Origin: Mactra quadrangularis
Taxonomy: Eukaryota > Mollusca > Bivalvia > Venerida > Mactridae
DNA: 64,000 nucleotides
Assembly (NCBI GenBank): GCA_025267735.1
Contig: CM046299.1
Coordinates: forward strand, 26,438,468 to 26,502,467
Direction of reading: 5' to 3'
A program made the position numbers and the translations under genes. Shown piece by piece: positions 1 through 10,681 of this stretch. Position 1 is the stretch's first letter, and each line of letters starts with the position of its first letter. A model generated the notes under the pieces. It did no database searches, was not told the origin of the DNA, and was given only the letters and a program-made list of their open reading frames with translations.

Positions 1-72
1 CTAACGCGGCATTTTTTTTTAATTTACATATCGAATTATAACTGAATCACATATAAGCCTTATATTGAAAAG
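1..72. other. Left edge: AT-rich, no feature seen
   Basis: AT-rich sequence with a T run near 11-20, ahead of the first dispersed-repeat copy. Confidence 0.4.
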
Positions 73-595
73 TGTACCCGCTGTGCCTTGCTATGCACAG
101 TGTATTACAATCACACCAGGGGTCCATAAATCCGATAGCGCACACTATAAACTTAAGAAAAAATACTTTAAAAATGCAAAACTTTTGGAAAAAGGTGCAA
201 ATGGGACCAAAACTTCATTAAGATATTTTAAATTTAAAAAGTGCTCCAAAAACTAGAGACATACGGCTTTTTCACGTCATTTGCACAAATTTGATCAAAG
301 AACCGGAAAGGCTTTATTTTTTAACTTATATCAGCATGGGTATTTATTTCCCTTCTTTGTTTATAGTAATGTGAGTAATCAAATATAACCTTAAAAGGGA
401 CAAAACTTCACAAATTTACAAAAAATTAAAAACGATCAAATGAAAGAAGACAGTTTAAACTTTTTAGCATCATTTGCACAAAATTGATATCTTTAAAAAT
501 AAAAAAGTTATGACCGTTCAAAGAATTTTCCCCTATACTTTTCTATTGAAAATCGAATATCGACTTGGGATTATGTATGGGCCTAAAAGTTGGAC
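73..595 (-). repeat. Dispersed ~520-bp repeat, copy A
   Basis: Reverse complement of 25620-26147. Shared blocks include the end AAGTGTACCCGCTRTGCC, the phrase around TTTGATCAAAGAA, and the other end AAAGTTGGACAT. A third copy is in intron 5 of the receptor gene. No coding capacity and no clear target duplication; interspersed element of unknown class. Confidence 0.7.
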
Positions 596-1272
596 ATGAT
601 TAAGTTGTTCACATTTCACAGATTTACACTGAATGATATGCAGATATATCTAAAATAGTAGAGTTGGCTTCGCATTACTTTTTGAGGGGTTGTTTGGGTT
701 TTGCGGCACACATATACAAAAAACCTTGTATAGGTAATTTACTTTGAACCAGAACTCTCTCTTAAGCATTAATTGTCACAATAACTATCTAGTGGAATAA
801 AAAAAATGTATACGAGAATAACCAGCATGCAATGCAAATTTTTAAGTCTAACAGAGGCTTTCGTAAAATGTGTACGTGCCGTCATCAGAACAGCCATATA
901 GCAGAAGATACAAAATAATAGCTACATGTAAATATGAGAGACCGACACTGAATTGATTGAATATCCTATATGCGCTTTAATCATAAAGATGGGCCTCTGC
1001 CTTGCAAATATGCAGACCTAAGAATGTTACAGTAAGCTCACGGGATTTTGTACCAATACATTGTAAGTATGACAATGTTAAAATAAAAAAAGCTCATCAC
1101 CCCTTCCCCGCAGGATTTCTGATAAAAATTGCAAATATTTTACATTACACCACAGGAAAAGTTGTTTTATTTATCCGTTAAACATTCTTCTAATTTGAAC
1201 CCAAGAAGGAAAAGTTAGAAATACATTTCGTGCAAAATCTATGCAACATAAACGTTGCAGTCTATAGATATA
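596..1272. other. AT-rich intergenic stretch, nothing recognised
   Basis: No coding-like frame, tRNA or structured repeat stood out in either strand. Confidence 0.4.
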
Positions 1273-2228
1273 CAGTCCAACCTGTGAACAACGGCCGGCC
1301 AAGGGAAAAGAGAAAAGTTGCCTTTGTTCACAGGTGGCCTTTCTTCGGAGGGAGTAACGAACGGGCCATGTTTGGTCAGACTTGAGAGACAGAGTTTATA
1401 ATTAACATGAATTAATAATCAAAAATTAAAAATGAGTTTATTTCAACCTTAATTCATTGTTCACATTATCATTATTGAAGTTGTGACTATAAATGAATAA
1501 AACAAAACTTTGAACAAAGAATAACTAAAACAAAGAAATCAGTGATTTTTTGTTTGCAGCTGCATTTCATGCTGTCAACATTAACAAATGCACTCTACTA
1601 ATTCTCATTACTCTGACCTTTTGTAAAGTTTTTCTATCTTATCCCAGTTGTCAAATATCTGTATACAGCTGTAATTTACCTGTATTCCTGCTGAATTTAG
1701 GAATTAACAGCGTGTCACTCACATTTATCTAACTGCCGAACGTGTGAAAAACAAACCTAGTGGAGTCTCCAAACATTCAAAACAAATTAACAAAGTGTCA
1801 TCTCTTGACGTAATTTACTCCCGATTTACAAATAAATTTAACAATAAAGGGATAGATTAACATATTTTTATAATAAGGTGATGAGAAAATTGTCTACAGC
1901 ATGATAATAACTAATAAAATCGTATTCATGATGGTTTGTTAACGAAAAATACGGAAAACATCGGATTACGGGTTTTTAGCTTAACTCTAACAAAAATGGT
2001 GGCCTGCTTTCGAAATCGCCTTTATACGAAAGACTGCCTTCAAACAATCGTCTGGCCGTTGTTCACAGTTCTAAACTGGCCGCGGGGATGGTTTTGATTG
2101 GCCGCTGGTCGCAGTCGACAGGTGGCCGTGATTCACAGCCTTTTTAAGAGCGTTTTCGCTCGGGGGAAATCGGCCGCTGTCCGCAGGTGCCCGCTATTCG
2201 GAGGTGGCCGTTAGCGCAAGTTGGACTG
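1273..2228. mobile_element. Tc1/mariner-type non-autonomous element (956 bp)
   Basis: Terminal inverted repeats beginning CAGTCCAACCTGTG on the left and CAGTCCAACTTGCG read inward from the right, flanked by TA on both sides, as expected for the Tc1/mariner superfamily. The subterminal parts hold several variants of a GGCCG...TTCACAGGTGGCC phrase, GC-rich in an AT-rich host. No transposase frame. Confidence 0.7.
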
Positions 2229-2402
2229 TATATGGTTTATAGGGGTCCAAGGTCACTGCAAATTGCCTCAGGAGGGAGTTAAATTAACTTATCTCTTAAA
2301 AACTTAAAACTATTTCCTATATTCCAGAGATCCTGACAGTCAAGAAAAAAGTGTTTTTAATAGAACTTCTTGGTACATTATAAACTATTAGCAGGTATGA
2401 AT

Positions 2403-2500
2403 CACAGGCTGTCGGCGTCCCCAGAAAAGTTATATACTATATATACATGTATATAATTATTATGCGTTTTAAAAATTTATGGCGACACCGACAGCCTGTG
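2403..2500. mobile_element. 98-bp hAT-like MITE
   Basis: Inverted ends CACAGGCTGTCGGCGTC and CACAGGCTGTCGGTGTC form a hairpin around an AT-rich loop. The element is bracketed by a perfect 8-bp target duplication GTATGAAT (2395-2402 and 2501-2508). An 8-bp duplication suits hAT-type transposition. Confidence 0.8.
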
Positions 2501-3290
2501 GTATGAATGTATTAAATAAGTGTCACAGATTCTTAGAGTTGGCGGGTGATCAGTTGTAATCGAAAGTCACTATTTTGGTTGCGGCTTAGAAATTACGTAA
2601 CTTGCTCGTAGTTTAATGTGGGTTTCTTATTTTTTGGACAATTCAAGTTACATTTCTACTGGTCTGTCTTGATTTTTTTCTCCTCTTAGAATTATGTTTT
2701 AGACATTTTTGTACAGGGATAGAAACATGAGCTTCTTTTGACTCTATCAGGAAAACTATCGAGTTTATGATTTCAAAATACATGTATTTGTTATTAGAGT
2801 TTGAACTGACAAGAAACTCAGTACTCTAAGTAATATTGATAAAATAATTATATGATTATTATTAACAATATCGCTTCAATTAGGCAAACTTTTACGGAAT
2901 GAATAATAAATGTGCGGTTTTTTATATTCTTAAATAAAAAAATAATTGACTACACTGTGACATCAAACAATTTAATTAATGTAGAAATACTAACAATTGG
3001 CAAAACGTTGGACATTACTAAAGTTTAAAGAAAATTACATACATTGTTTTGCAAATATCACCTTTTTAATACGTACTTCCCAAATATTTCCATATTATTC
3101 AGTAAAGTTCCCGCGTTACAAAGGCCACTTCAGTTATTGCAAAATCATGCTATCTTTGTACGGTTTCAAGTCCCAAATGCTTTATTAAATTGAGACCACT
3201 TTGCTTATTTACTGTATGTAACGATTTTCAACTTACAAACAATATTGTACGAACTCTAACAAATTGCAGTTTACAACGTTGTGATGCTCA

Positions 3291-4393
3291 CAGGGTGGCC
3301 ACGGAAATTCTAAAATGAAACTCCCTGATAATTCCCTGATTTTTCCCTGACGTAACGGTATTTTCCCCTGATCTTTGCAAGGCATACTTGTACTTTCAGT
3401 TCTATATAAATTAACCCCGCATAGCTAAACCTTCACCACTTTGTATTAATTTACTATCTAATAAACTTCTCTTGTAAATAAAAAAAGGTTGTTATGAATA
3501 TTTTGACTAAATTATCATTCTATGATGTGATTGTAAAGATATGTCTTCCTATATCATACAATAAATATGTTAACAATCAGATATGCTTTATTCTGGAAAA
3601 TGCTAATCAGTGAAACACATGTCTCTTCATGTCCCAACCTGTTAACCTACCGATATTTGTTTTTGTCAAGATAAAAATATGCAAATGAAATAATTTCATT
3701 GTATTTGAATCATACAACCAAAAGTGGTTGCATACATTCTGTTTAAAACTTAGATTGGAAGCATTCATTATTCTTCCGGCATATCATTAGTTACATTTTG
3801 ACTTAAGTACCATTAATTTTAGAATGATAGCCATGCTTTCACAGTTCATCGTTGTTATAGTAAATTTGCTAATTAGAATAAATCCCTGAATGAGAATTTT
3901 TGTACTATATAGACATCCCATTTAAATGTAAGATATAATGTACATATCATGAGATAAGTCTATTGTTCCTAGTGTTTCCAGTCCTGTTTAATAAATAACT
4001 AGTGACTTATTAATCTTAATAAGTAATGGATAAATTTCATTGAAATAATTCATTTTTCAGAACATTTGAAAATATGAGTCACTTTTTTCATTATCTGTCA
4101 TCTAGTTTGTCAAAATTTATTCTAAACAAAAGTTTTCTTTTTTCCATGATGAATATAATAGAAAATTAATTACTGAATTTTATGTGACAATTGGTAAATG
4201 TACAGTCCAGGAAATAAACTTGATCAAAGACAGAAGCAATAAGTCAAAAGGCATTTTTTCAATTGGTTGTGAAATTCCCTGATAATTCCCTGATTTTTAG
4301 CAAATTTTAAAATTCCCTGATTTTTCCATGCAGGGAATTTTATTTTGGCATTTTCTCTGTTTTTCCTGTTTTCCAGAGTCCGTGGTCACCCTG
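3291..4393. mobile_element. 1.1-kb TIR element with CCCTGAT subterminal repeats
   Basis: Ends CAGGGTGGCCACGGA and, inverted, CAGGGTGACCACGGA. Flanked by GCTCA on both sides (3286-3290 and 4394-4398). The phrase TTCCCTGATAATTCCCTGAT occurs near both ends in direct orientation. No transposase seen. The superfamily is not assigned because a 5-bp duplication is not diagnostic. Confidence 0.7.
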
Positions 4394-4398
4394 GCTCA

Positions 4399-5086
4399 GC
4401 CAACACTTTCATCTTTGAATAATTACGCTCTTCGGGCGTTAATAAATCGGATTCCTCCCGAGGACAAGGCGTTCTCGACAAAAACACCGAGTTCCAGCAT
4501 TTGTTGTATGATCAAATTCCAAATAAAATGTATCGTCGTAGCTCCGTTTGTTGTTGGTCATAAAATAAACACGTCCCTATACTTCTGCGTACATGTATAT
4601 ATATATCATATATTCACATGATGTAAAACTGGTACGTACAGATACATTATTATAAATGAAGACAAATCAAGAAAATGCCGTGAATCTTAAAGTCTCATAT
4701 TATGCAAAATCTAACAATCGGTTGGGAAATGACTTGCTTACATCAAAACTTGCCTTAAAGTACATATCAATCGAAATTTGATGACAATTTAACGATTTAC
4801 TGTTAGCATGAATAGACAATATCCGGAATTCAAATATTTGGGTTTTCCCTGTAGGTACAAACGAACTTTTACTCTCACGATGAAAATATGTGTACAAAGA
4901 ACAATAGGATTTAATCCGTATTTCGTGTGTTTCATCAATAATGTGTAAAAAATCTTTGTTTGTACCTACAACGCACGGACAGAAAAACCCACAAAATTGA
5001 GTTCTGAATAAAGTCTATTGTAAATAGCTTTTCCATTTTGATATGAATTTAATGTAATTATAGCGCCCAAAGTTGACAAGCCATAA
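4399..5086. other. Intergenic, one small inverted repeat
   Basis: A short inverted pair (GTAGGTACAAACGAA near 4851 and TTTGTTTGTACCTAC near 4958) may be a small decayed hairpin element. Nothing else recognised. Confidence 0.35.
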
Positions 5087-5669
5087 GGCTAGTATTCCAT
5101 AGTTCCGTGCTCTGTCGTCCGCGTCCATGTACGCGACCGCGTCCGTATATTGTTCACGTCCATAAATGATATTTCATATTTTCGTTAAATTCGTGCGTGT
5201 ATAAAGCGTGAAAGTTAATTAAGTGTTCTTTTGCAATTGTTAGAGATTCATACAGAGTTTTTTCATCGAAAGTGTGATATTTCATTACTAGCTAATATCA
5301 GGAACTGTGATTGCTATACATAGACAATTCCATCCATCTTCAAAGATTTTGCCTATACACGTATATCCAAATATTCCTGTTTAACGACGCGCCATTGTGG
5401 TCGCTATTTATGACCTCATATATAGCCTCTTTTTACAGAACAGTTTCAACTACTTTTTCTCAAATATCTTTAGCAATTAATTTGTTTTCTGTGTTTAAGT
5501 CGTGTTTTTCTAATCAATATACATCCGTGAACTATCCGTGTACGTGAAATTCCGCTCGCTGACACGGACACGGAAGTGGACAAGGGTCGGACGTATGGAA
5601 TAGACCCAACGACTTCCTTGTTAAACGAAAAATCGCGTACACGTACGCGGACACGGCCGAATACTAGCC
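5087..5669. mobile_element. PIF/Harbinger-like MITE (583 bp)
   Basis: Terminal inverted repeat GGCTAGTATTC is present at both ends, with the 3-bp duplication TAA at 5084-5086 and 5670-5672. TWA trinucleotide targets are typical of PIF/Harbinger. Subterminal regions carry repeated GTCCGCG/ACGCGGAC phrases. No transposase. Confidence 0.75.
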
Positions 5670-5771
5670 TAAGAATATTTCATCTATTGTGAATTCAGAA
5701 GAGCTAAAGTAAGTATTTGAATAAGCGGGTTGATGTATAAATCCCTGAAAGAATAAAATATAACAAGTTAA

Positions 5772-6050
5772 GCCGCCCGGCTAGCTCAGTTGGTAGCGCG
5801 CAAGTCTACTGATCGAGGGGTCGTGGAATCGATTCCCGAGCGGGGCATACTTTCGTGGAGCTTGGTCATGAAATTATTTCTATGGCCATTTCCCTCCTTC
5901 CAATGATTCTTAAATATGTAGGGCTGTTGTCAGTTACTGACGAAAGTATGCGCCTAGTAGTTGGTTAAATCCAGAGATTTAGCCTTTCCAGGAACAGTGA
6001 GTTGGTTGACTGATCGCCGTAATGGGTTGCTACGGCGTTGAAACCAAATT
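5772..6050 (+). mobile_element. tRNA-derived SINE, family A, plus copy
   Basis: The head has an A-box-like TAGCTCAGTTGGTAGCGCG and a B-box-like region ending ATCGATTCCCGAGCGGGGC. The body includes CATACTTTCGT and AGATTTAGCCTTTCCAGGA. The same body occurs inverted at 28995-29240. Not a functional tRNA gene. Confidence 0.75.
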
Positions 6051-7824
6051 ATTGTACTCATGTATGAATGTATTTATATCTAGGCATTAAAATTTATATT
6101 AATTATTTTTTCGGGTGTATTTAGATACTGGTATATATGGTCGTGTCGGCACTTTTCTGATAGCTTCTTCAATCTCAGTCACAGCTTTGTCCTCGGCTAA
6201 ATCTTAAATACACTGTTATTGTTGGTCACGATTTACAATTTTCAAAGCATTTCTCTATAATACTGGTGAAAATCAAATTTCATTATTATATAATTTAGAT
6301 TTCGTAAAATTTATCTAGATTTTAGAACCTCTAGAAAGTGCAAGTCATTGCATTTGATTGGTTTAAAATCCATTCTGTTTAACTAGAAACTCAAGTGTAT
6401 CTATGACACTGTGTTAAACTGATAGATTAAGGAAAAGTCCCGCAAAATTTTATGGCCAATCATTTTGCGTGAAATTATCAAACCGGAAGTGAAGACAACG
6501 TCCCATATATACGAAATAAGTTAAAAATCAATTTTACTCTGTCTAATATCTTTAACTATTCATATCTTATATCCGATTATAATCGTCACAATCAAGATGA
6601 GTTGAACATAATTCGCTCCTCCAATTTAACTTGTATGTTTGGCTCGTTTCTGTGCTAAATCAATGACGAATAAAGACATGATAAGAAGAAGGAACATTAA
6701 TTTATGCACCAATCGAATTGATAATATCAATCGATTTACTGATAAAAATTGTAACATATTTGACAAGGTAGTAATCTCGTAGACTTATTAATATATTTCA
6801 AGTGCAATTCAACTTTAACATATCATCTTATCGAGTAGGTAGACCTCATTGAAGATTGGTTTTACCAAAAATCATGTTATCTACAAGGAAAGTCGTTGTC
6901 AATAAGATTTTATTTGTTCGGGACGTCAGTCCTGAACAAATAAATATACCGTATTTCAGACCCTTTCCTACTTTGAAAATTTACCGAATCCAGAAGTACA
7001 TGTAGTCCGTCAGTATATAAGTATAGAGCAATTCAAAATGATCGTCTGCTATGAAAGGCTCAATAGTTCCCGAAATACACTTGTTAATCAGTTTATACTG
7101 AAGCACATGTATTATAGCTTATGAGTTAAGCGTCTCAGTTGAGCTCTTCACGTCGTATTATGTAATAGAATGGTATCAACTATTCAGTCACGATCCGCCG
7201 TTTGTGCCAGTTGTCAGTAGAGATGTTGCATCATCTTATGTTTATAGAATGGTTCTATAGAAAACGTTTAAAGATCGTAGTTGATGACTTTGGATAATGT
7301 CTGATTAGTGGACTTTATTTATTTTACATACAGATGCAGTAGAATAAATGTACTTGATTGATAACTTATAAGCGGCAGTTATTGAATTATTTTAAGAATG
7401 ACCCCTTTGACTTGTGGTGATTGTGTGAAAAAAATCAGTAGTGTGTTCGCCTGTCCGGTTTACCTGTCATATTTATAAGTCGATTGTATAAAGTGTTTTG
7501 AACCGGAACAGTGCTGGCCTACCTATCAAACTAATATCACTAAACAATTCTTTGTGAACGAATGTTTTGTTGGAGCCAGAAATTGAATTCCACTTTTCAA
7601 ACCCGAACAAATTCAGTGCCTTTAGCGCTTTGATTAATTATCGAGATATCAGCCCTGAAACATGGCCCATTTAAATTGTTTAATAACCATTTACAGGCCT
7701 TACGCTCGAAAAATGGACTCGCCATGTTTAATACCCTTTATAAGAGCTTGTTATAGGACTAAATTGTTATTTTACAATGGTACAAAAAAAACGTAGAAAA
7801 AATGTAGATTCCACAAATAAACTA
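6051..7824. other. Intergenic stretch with a short palindrome
   Basis: No coding sequence recognised. A hairpin near 6912-6945 pairs TTTGTTCGGGAC with GTCCTGAACAAA. At 7607-7640 a phrase CAGTGCCTTTAGCGCTTTG recurs with one change near 16931 in intron 4, so both are pieces of one dispersed repeat. Confidence 0.4.
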
Positions 7825-8228
7825 TTAGGGCTGTCACAATATACCGGTATACCGGTATATTGCAATACACGGGTGCGGCAATACGTACCGCGGTACAATT
7901 TTAACGTACCGGTATTTGGCGATACTTTTTATTTGATTGGAAAATTCTTTCCACGAAATAAAGATAGCGAAACGTCAGTTTTTCCTTTGTTCATTCAATT
8001 AAACCTGAAGTTACAAAAATGTAACCGATTTGGGCGCGCCACAGTCCTAAATGACCGTACAAACCTAAAGAGGCTAGATTCTATCAGTAGCTCCATGTAA
8101 AATTTGCATTGTTTCTGCTAAATACAGCGGAGGCACAACGATTTTAAACCCCCACAATATATCGTGGTACGTATCGCGATACGGTGCCAGCGTATTGCAG
8201 TATATTGTATATCGCGATAAACAGCCCT
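7825..8228. mobile_element. hAT-like MITE (404 bp) with ATAAACTA target duplication
   Basis: Ends TTAGGGCTGT and ACAGCCCT, with ATAAACTA on both sides (7817-7824 and 8229-8236). Both subterminal regions are rich in CGGTA, CGCGATA and TATACCGG phrases that can pair. The 107-codon frame at 7777-8100 runs from flank into this element and is not a gene. Confidence 0.75.
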
Positions 8229-8397
8229 ATAAACTAAAATCTGTAAAACTGTGAACCCTAAACAAAAGATACGTTTTCATTGTCGCTTGCATACATTGAA
8301 TCATTATCAGTTAGCCATTCGGACTGTTTGAACGAGCTAAACAAGGCCATCTTCAGTGATAAGCCAGAAAAAATTGTTTGTGAAACAAAGACATACT

Positions 8398-8478
8398 CAT
8401 TCTCGTACCCTGAGGCTACTAAAATTCTCGATCTTGTTTAATCGGCGAGAATCTTTATAACTTCTAGGTACGAGAATG
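8398..8478. mobile_element. Small hairpin MITE, CATTCTCGTACC family, copy 1
   Basis: Inverted ends CATTCTCGTACC and GGTACGAGAATG enclose about 55 bp. Two relatives occur in the window, at 33971-34043 and 58738-58794. Confidence 0.65.
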
Positions 8479-8770
8479 AGACTTATTTTAAGATGTATAT
8501 ATTTTGTACATGTTTTATAAGTTTGACTCTGTGTGGGAGCAGATATTCATACATTTACGTACCCAGAGGTTATCAAGACTGTCGATTAAGTGAGTCGACT
8601 GCTATGAATTATCTACTCTGTATTGATAAATAGCGTTTAATCGAAAAAGAAACAAGAATTATCTTTAAAAAAGATATTCGGCGCTGTGAAGGATTCATTT
8701 TGTTTGAAGTATAAATGTGTATGGTATTATCTTAATTTATTTTAATTCCCAAATAAGTAAAATAATTTTT

Positions 8771-8980
8771 TCGAGATCCACATATTGAAATTTTGGGACC
8801 ATAAACCTTTTTCTAGACCCGCATATTGAAAATTTTTAACCGTATACTAAACGTTCTTTTCAAGTCTGCATCATTAAAAATTTGGATCCGTACACTAAAC
8901 TTTCTTAATGGGACCTGCATATCGAAAACGTTTAACCTATATTATTATTTGGGCCCGCATATTGAAAAATAGATAATGAG
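8771..8980 (+). repeat. Degenerate ~52-bp tandem repeat
   Basis: About four diverged units built on GACCYGCATATTGAAAA followed by a CCGTACACTAAAC-like phrase. A further related unit lies near 9375-9430. Confidence 0.55.
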
Positions 8981-10261
8981 ATGCGGATTTATTGAATTTT
9001 TCACAATGTTTTCGCGACCAAAATGCAACAAAGTAAGGTAACCAAGGAACCAAACAATCATAAATTACTAATTCGAAGAATAAATACATTATAAAATTTA
9101 TATAATTAATACATAGCTCGAATTTAGGAAGAAATTTTAACAAAATCTGTAGGTAGGAATCAAGTTGATTTTTGCCCTTGGTGACCTTTTGACCCAAATG
9201 CCGGTCTCAGTGTGACCTTAAACTGTACAAACACATTTCATATGGATTTGGACTATTAACATAAATATTTCTCATATCATTTGCAATGATAAGTGGGTAA
9301 ATTGAAGTCTTTACATGTTTTGCGACTTCAATGTCCCAAAGGGAAGTAATCGTGCAATAAACCAAACGTTTAATTCGAGACCCCATATTAAACATTTGGG
9401 ATCCCTATTACTAAACTTTATTTCGGGACAACGAATAGCATCAAATATTTTATTCACTTCTCTCTACCGAGAAGAATTTCATCGGACAAACAGGAATAGT
9501 AAAGCAAATTGCATTGGTTAAAATATAGGTCAAAAGTTGGCTTAGACAGTTGCGCCGAAAAAACTTTTATCGATGAGAACACATTTTATGTTTTATACAT
9601 GTAAATTGTTAGTTGATACTTAGACAAATCGGAAAGACATTTGATGTACAGTAAAAACAGTATACAGCGAACATGAAACTTTTACAAAAATGATCAAATA
9701 CAATACAAATACAATGCAGAAAACGCGAAAGATAAGACACATCTAGTTATTGAGACAGACTGTTACTTCGACGTAAAACGATTGTGTTAAATATAAAGCT
9801 AGTTCATACAACAATTGTTTATTTCCAGAGGTTAATATTGTTGAATCTATTTACAGAAGGTCACATGACGATACCTAAGTATTTTTTTCTTAAATCGGAA
9901 TATTTCGGACAACATAAAACATTATTAAAATTATTTCATTGTGGTTTGGTAATAAAAGTGTATGCTATACTTAATGACAGGCATAATTATACTGCATGGA
10001 AATGTCTATCTGCCTGTGACTGGTCAATCAATAAGAACTTTAAAGGTACTAGTTCACACATTCTGTTAATTTTTCCATATTTTCAAAATACCATTCAGCG
10101 TTTGTAATTGAGTCAATTAAGTAATTCTTAATACTTTAAGACAAACTGACCTATAGGTTGCAAGAAATATACAATAAAAGTTACAAAAATGCCCTAAAAT
10201 TGTCCGTGACATACGGGGTAGATTTTTACTACATGAAACACCATCATTTGCAGTTGTAGGT
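8981..10261. other. Intergenic, AT-rich, nothing recognised
   Basis: Apart from the stray repeat unit near 9375-9430, I see no supported feature. The open frames here lack domain-like content. Confidence 0.4.
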
Positions 10262-10395
10262 CAATTTGCACAAAAATTGACATTTCCAGAACACTTAATT
10301 TCCTGATCCAAAAATTATTTCCATACAAGTTTGATAGTTTTAGAAAAGTTGAAATTTAAGTTGAAATCTGTGAATGAGTACCTTTAAAAGGGGAT
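10262..10395 (-). repeat. Dispersed repeat shared with 55018-55100
   Basis: The inverted text matches 55018-55100: both contain GGTACTYATTCACAGATTT and then ACTATCAAAMTTGTATG. It lies just upstream of the receptor gene. Confidence 0.55.
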
Positions 10396-10533
10396 ACCTT
10401 CATATATATATAAAGCTAAACATAATGATGTTTTTTTTGTGATACAAAATATTTCCAGCATTTTGCTTTTTTCTACTTCAGAACGTTTAAACAGAGGGTA
10501 AATTTACAAAAGCAACACGACATATAATTAAGA

Positions 10534-10565
10534 CCAATCATTTCGGAAGAATCATGTCACGTGAC
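10534..10565 (+). promoter_or_regulatory. Candidate proximal promoter: CCAAT box and GTCACGTGAC palindrome
   Basis: CCAAT at 10534-10538 and the 10-bp palindrome GTCACGTGAC at 10556-10565 lie within 60 bp of the start codon. The palindrome matches the E-box/CLEAR type bound by bHLH-Zip factors (USF, TFE families). No clear TATA box. Single short motifs, so function is inference. Confidence 0.35.
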
Positions 10566-10590
10566 GTTAGCATTACGTAATAACTGAGAA

Positions 10591-10681
10591 ATGGCACAAA
10601 ACCATCAAACAGTTCATCGCCATTGGACAACTTCGTTATTCTTGCTTGTAATTTCTACATACATCTTAACTGTACATACAG
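10591..10681 (+). CDS. Exon 1: start codon and signal peptide
   Basis: Begins at ATG and encodes 30 residues plus the first base of a Gly codon. The hydrophobic stretch SLFLLVISTYILTV after a polar, His-rich N terminus is a typical secretory signal. The donor is CAG/GTATGT at 10682, leaving phase 1, which is completed by exon 2. Confidence 0.8.

Noticed and set aside
7777..8100. 107-codon frame as a gene
   Set aside because: It crosses from flank into the hAT-like MITE and has no domain-like content.
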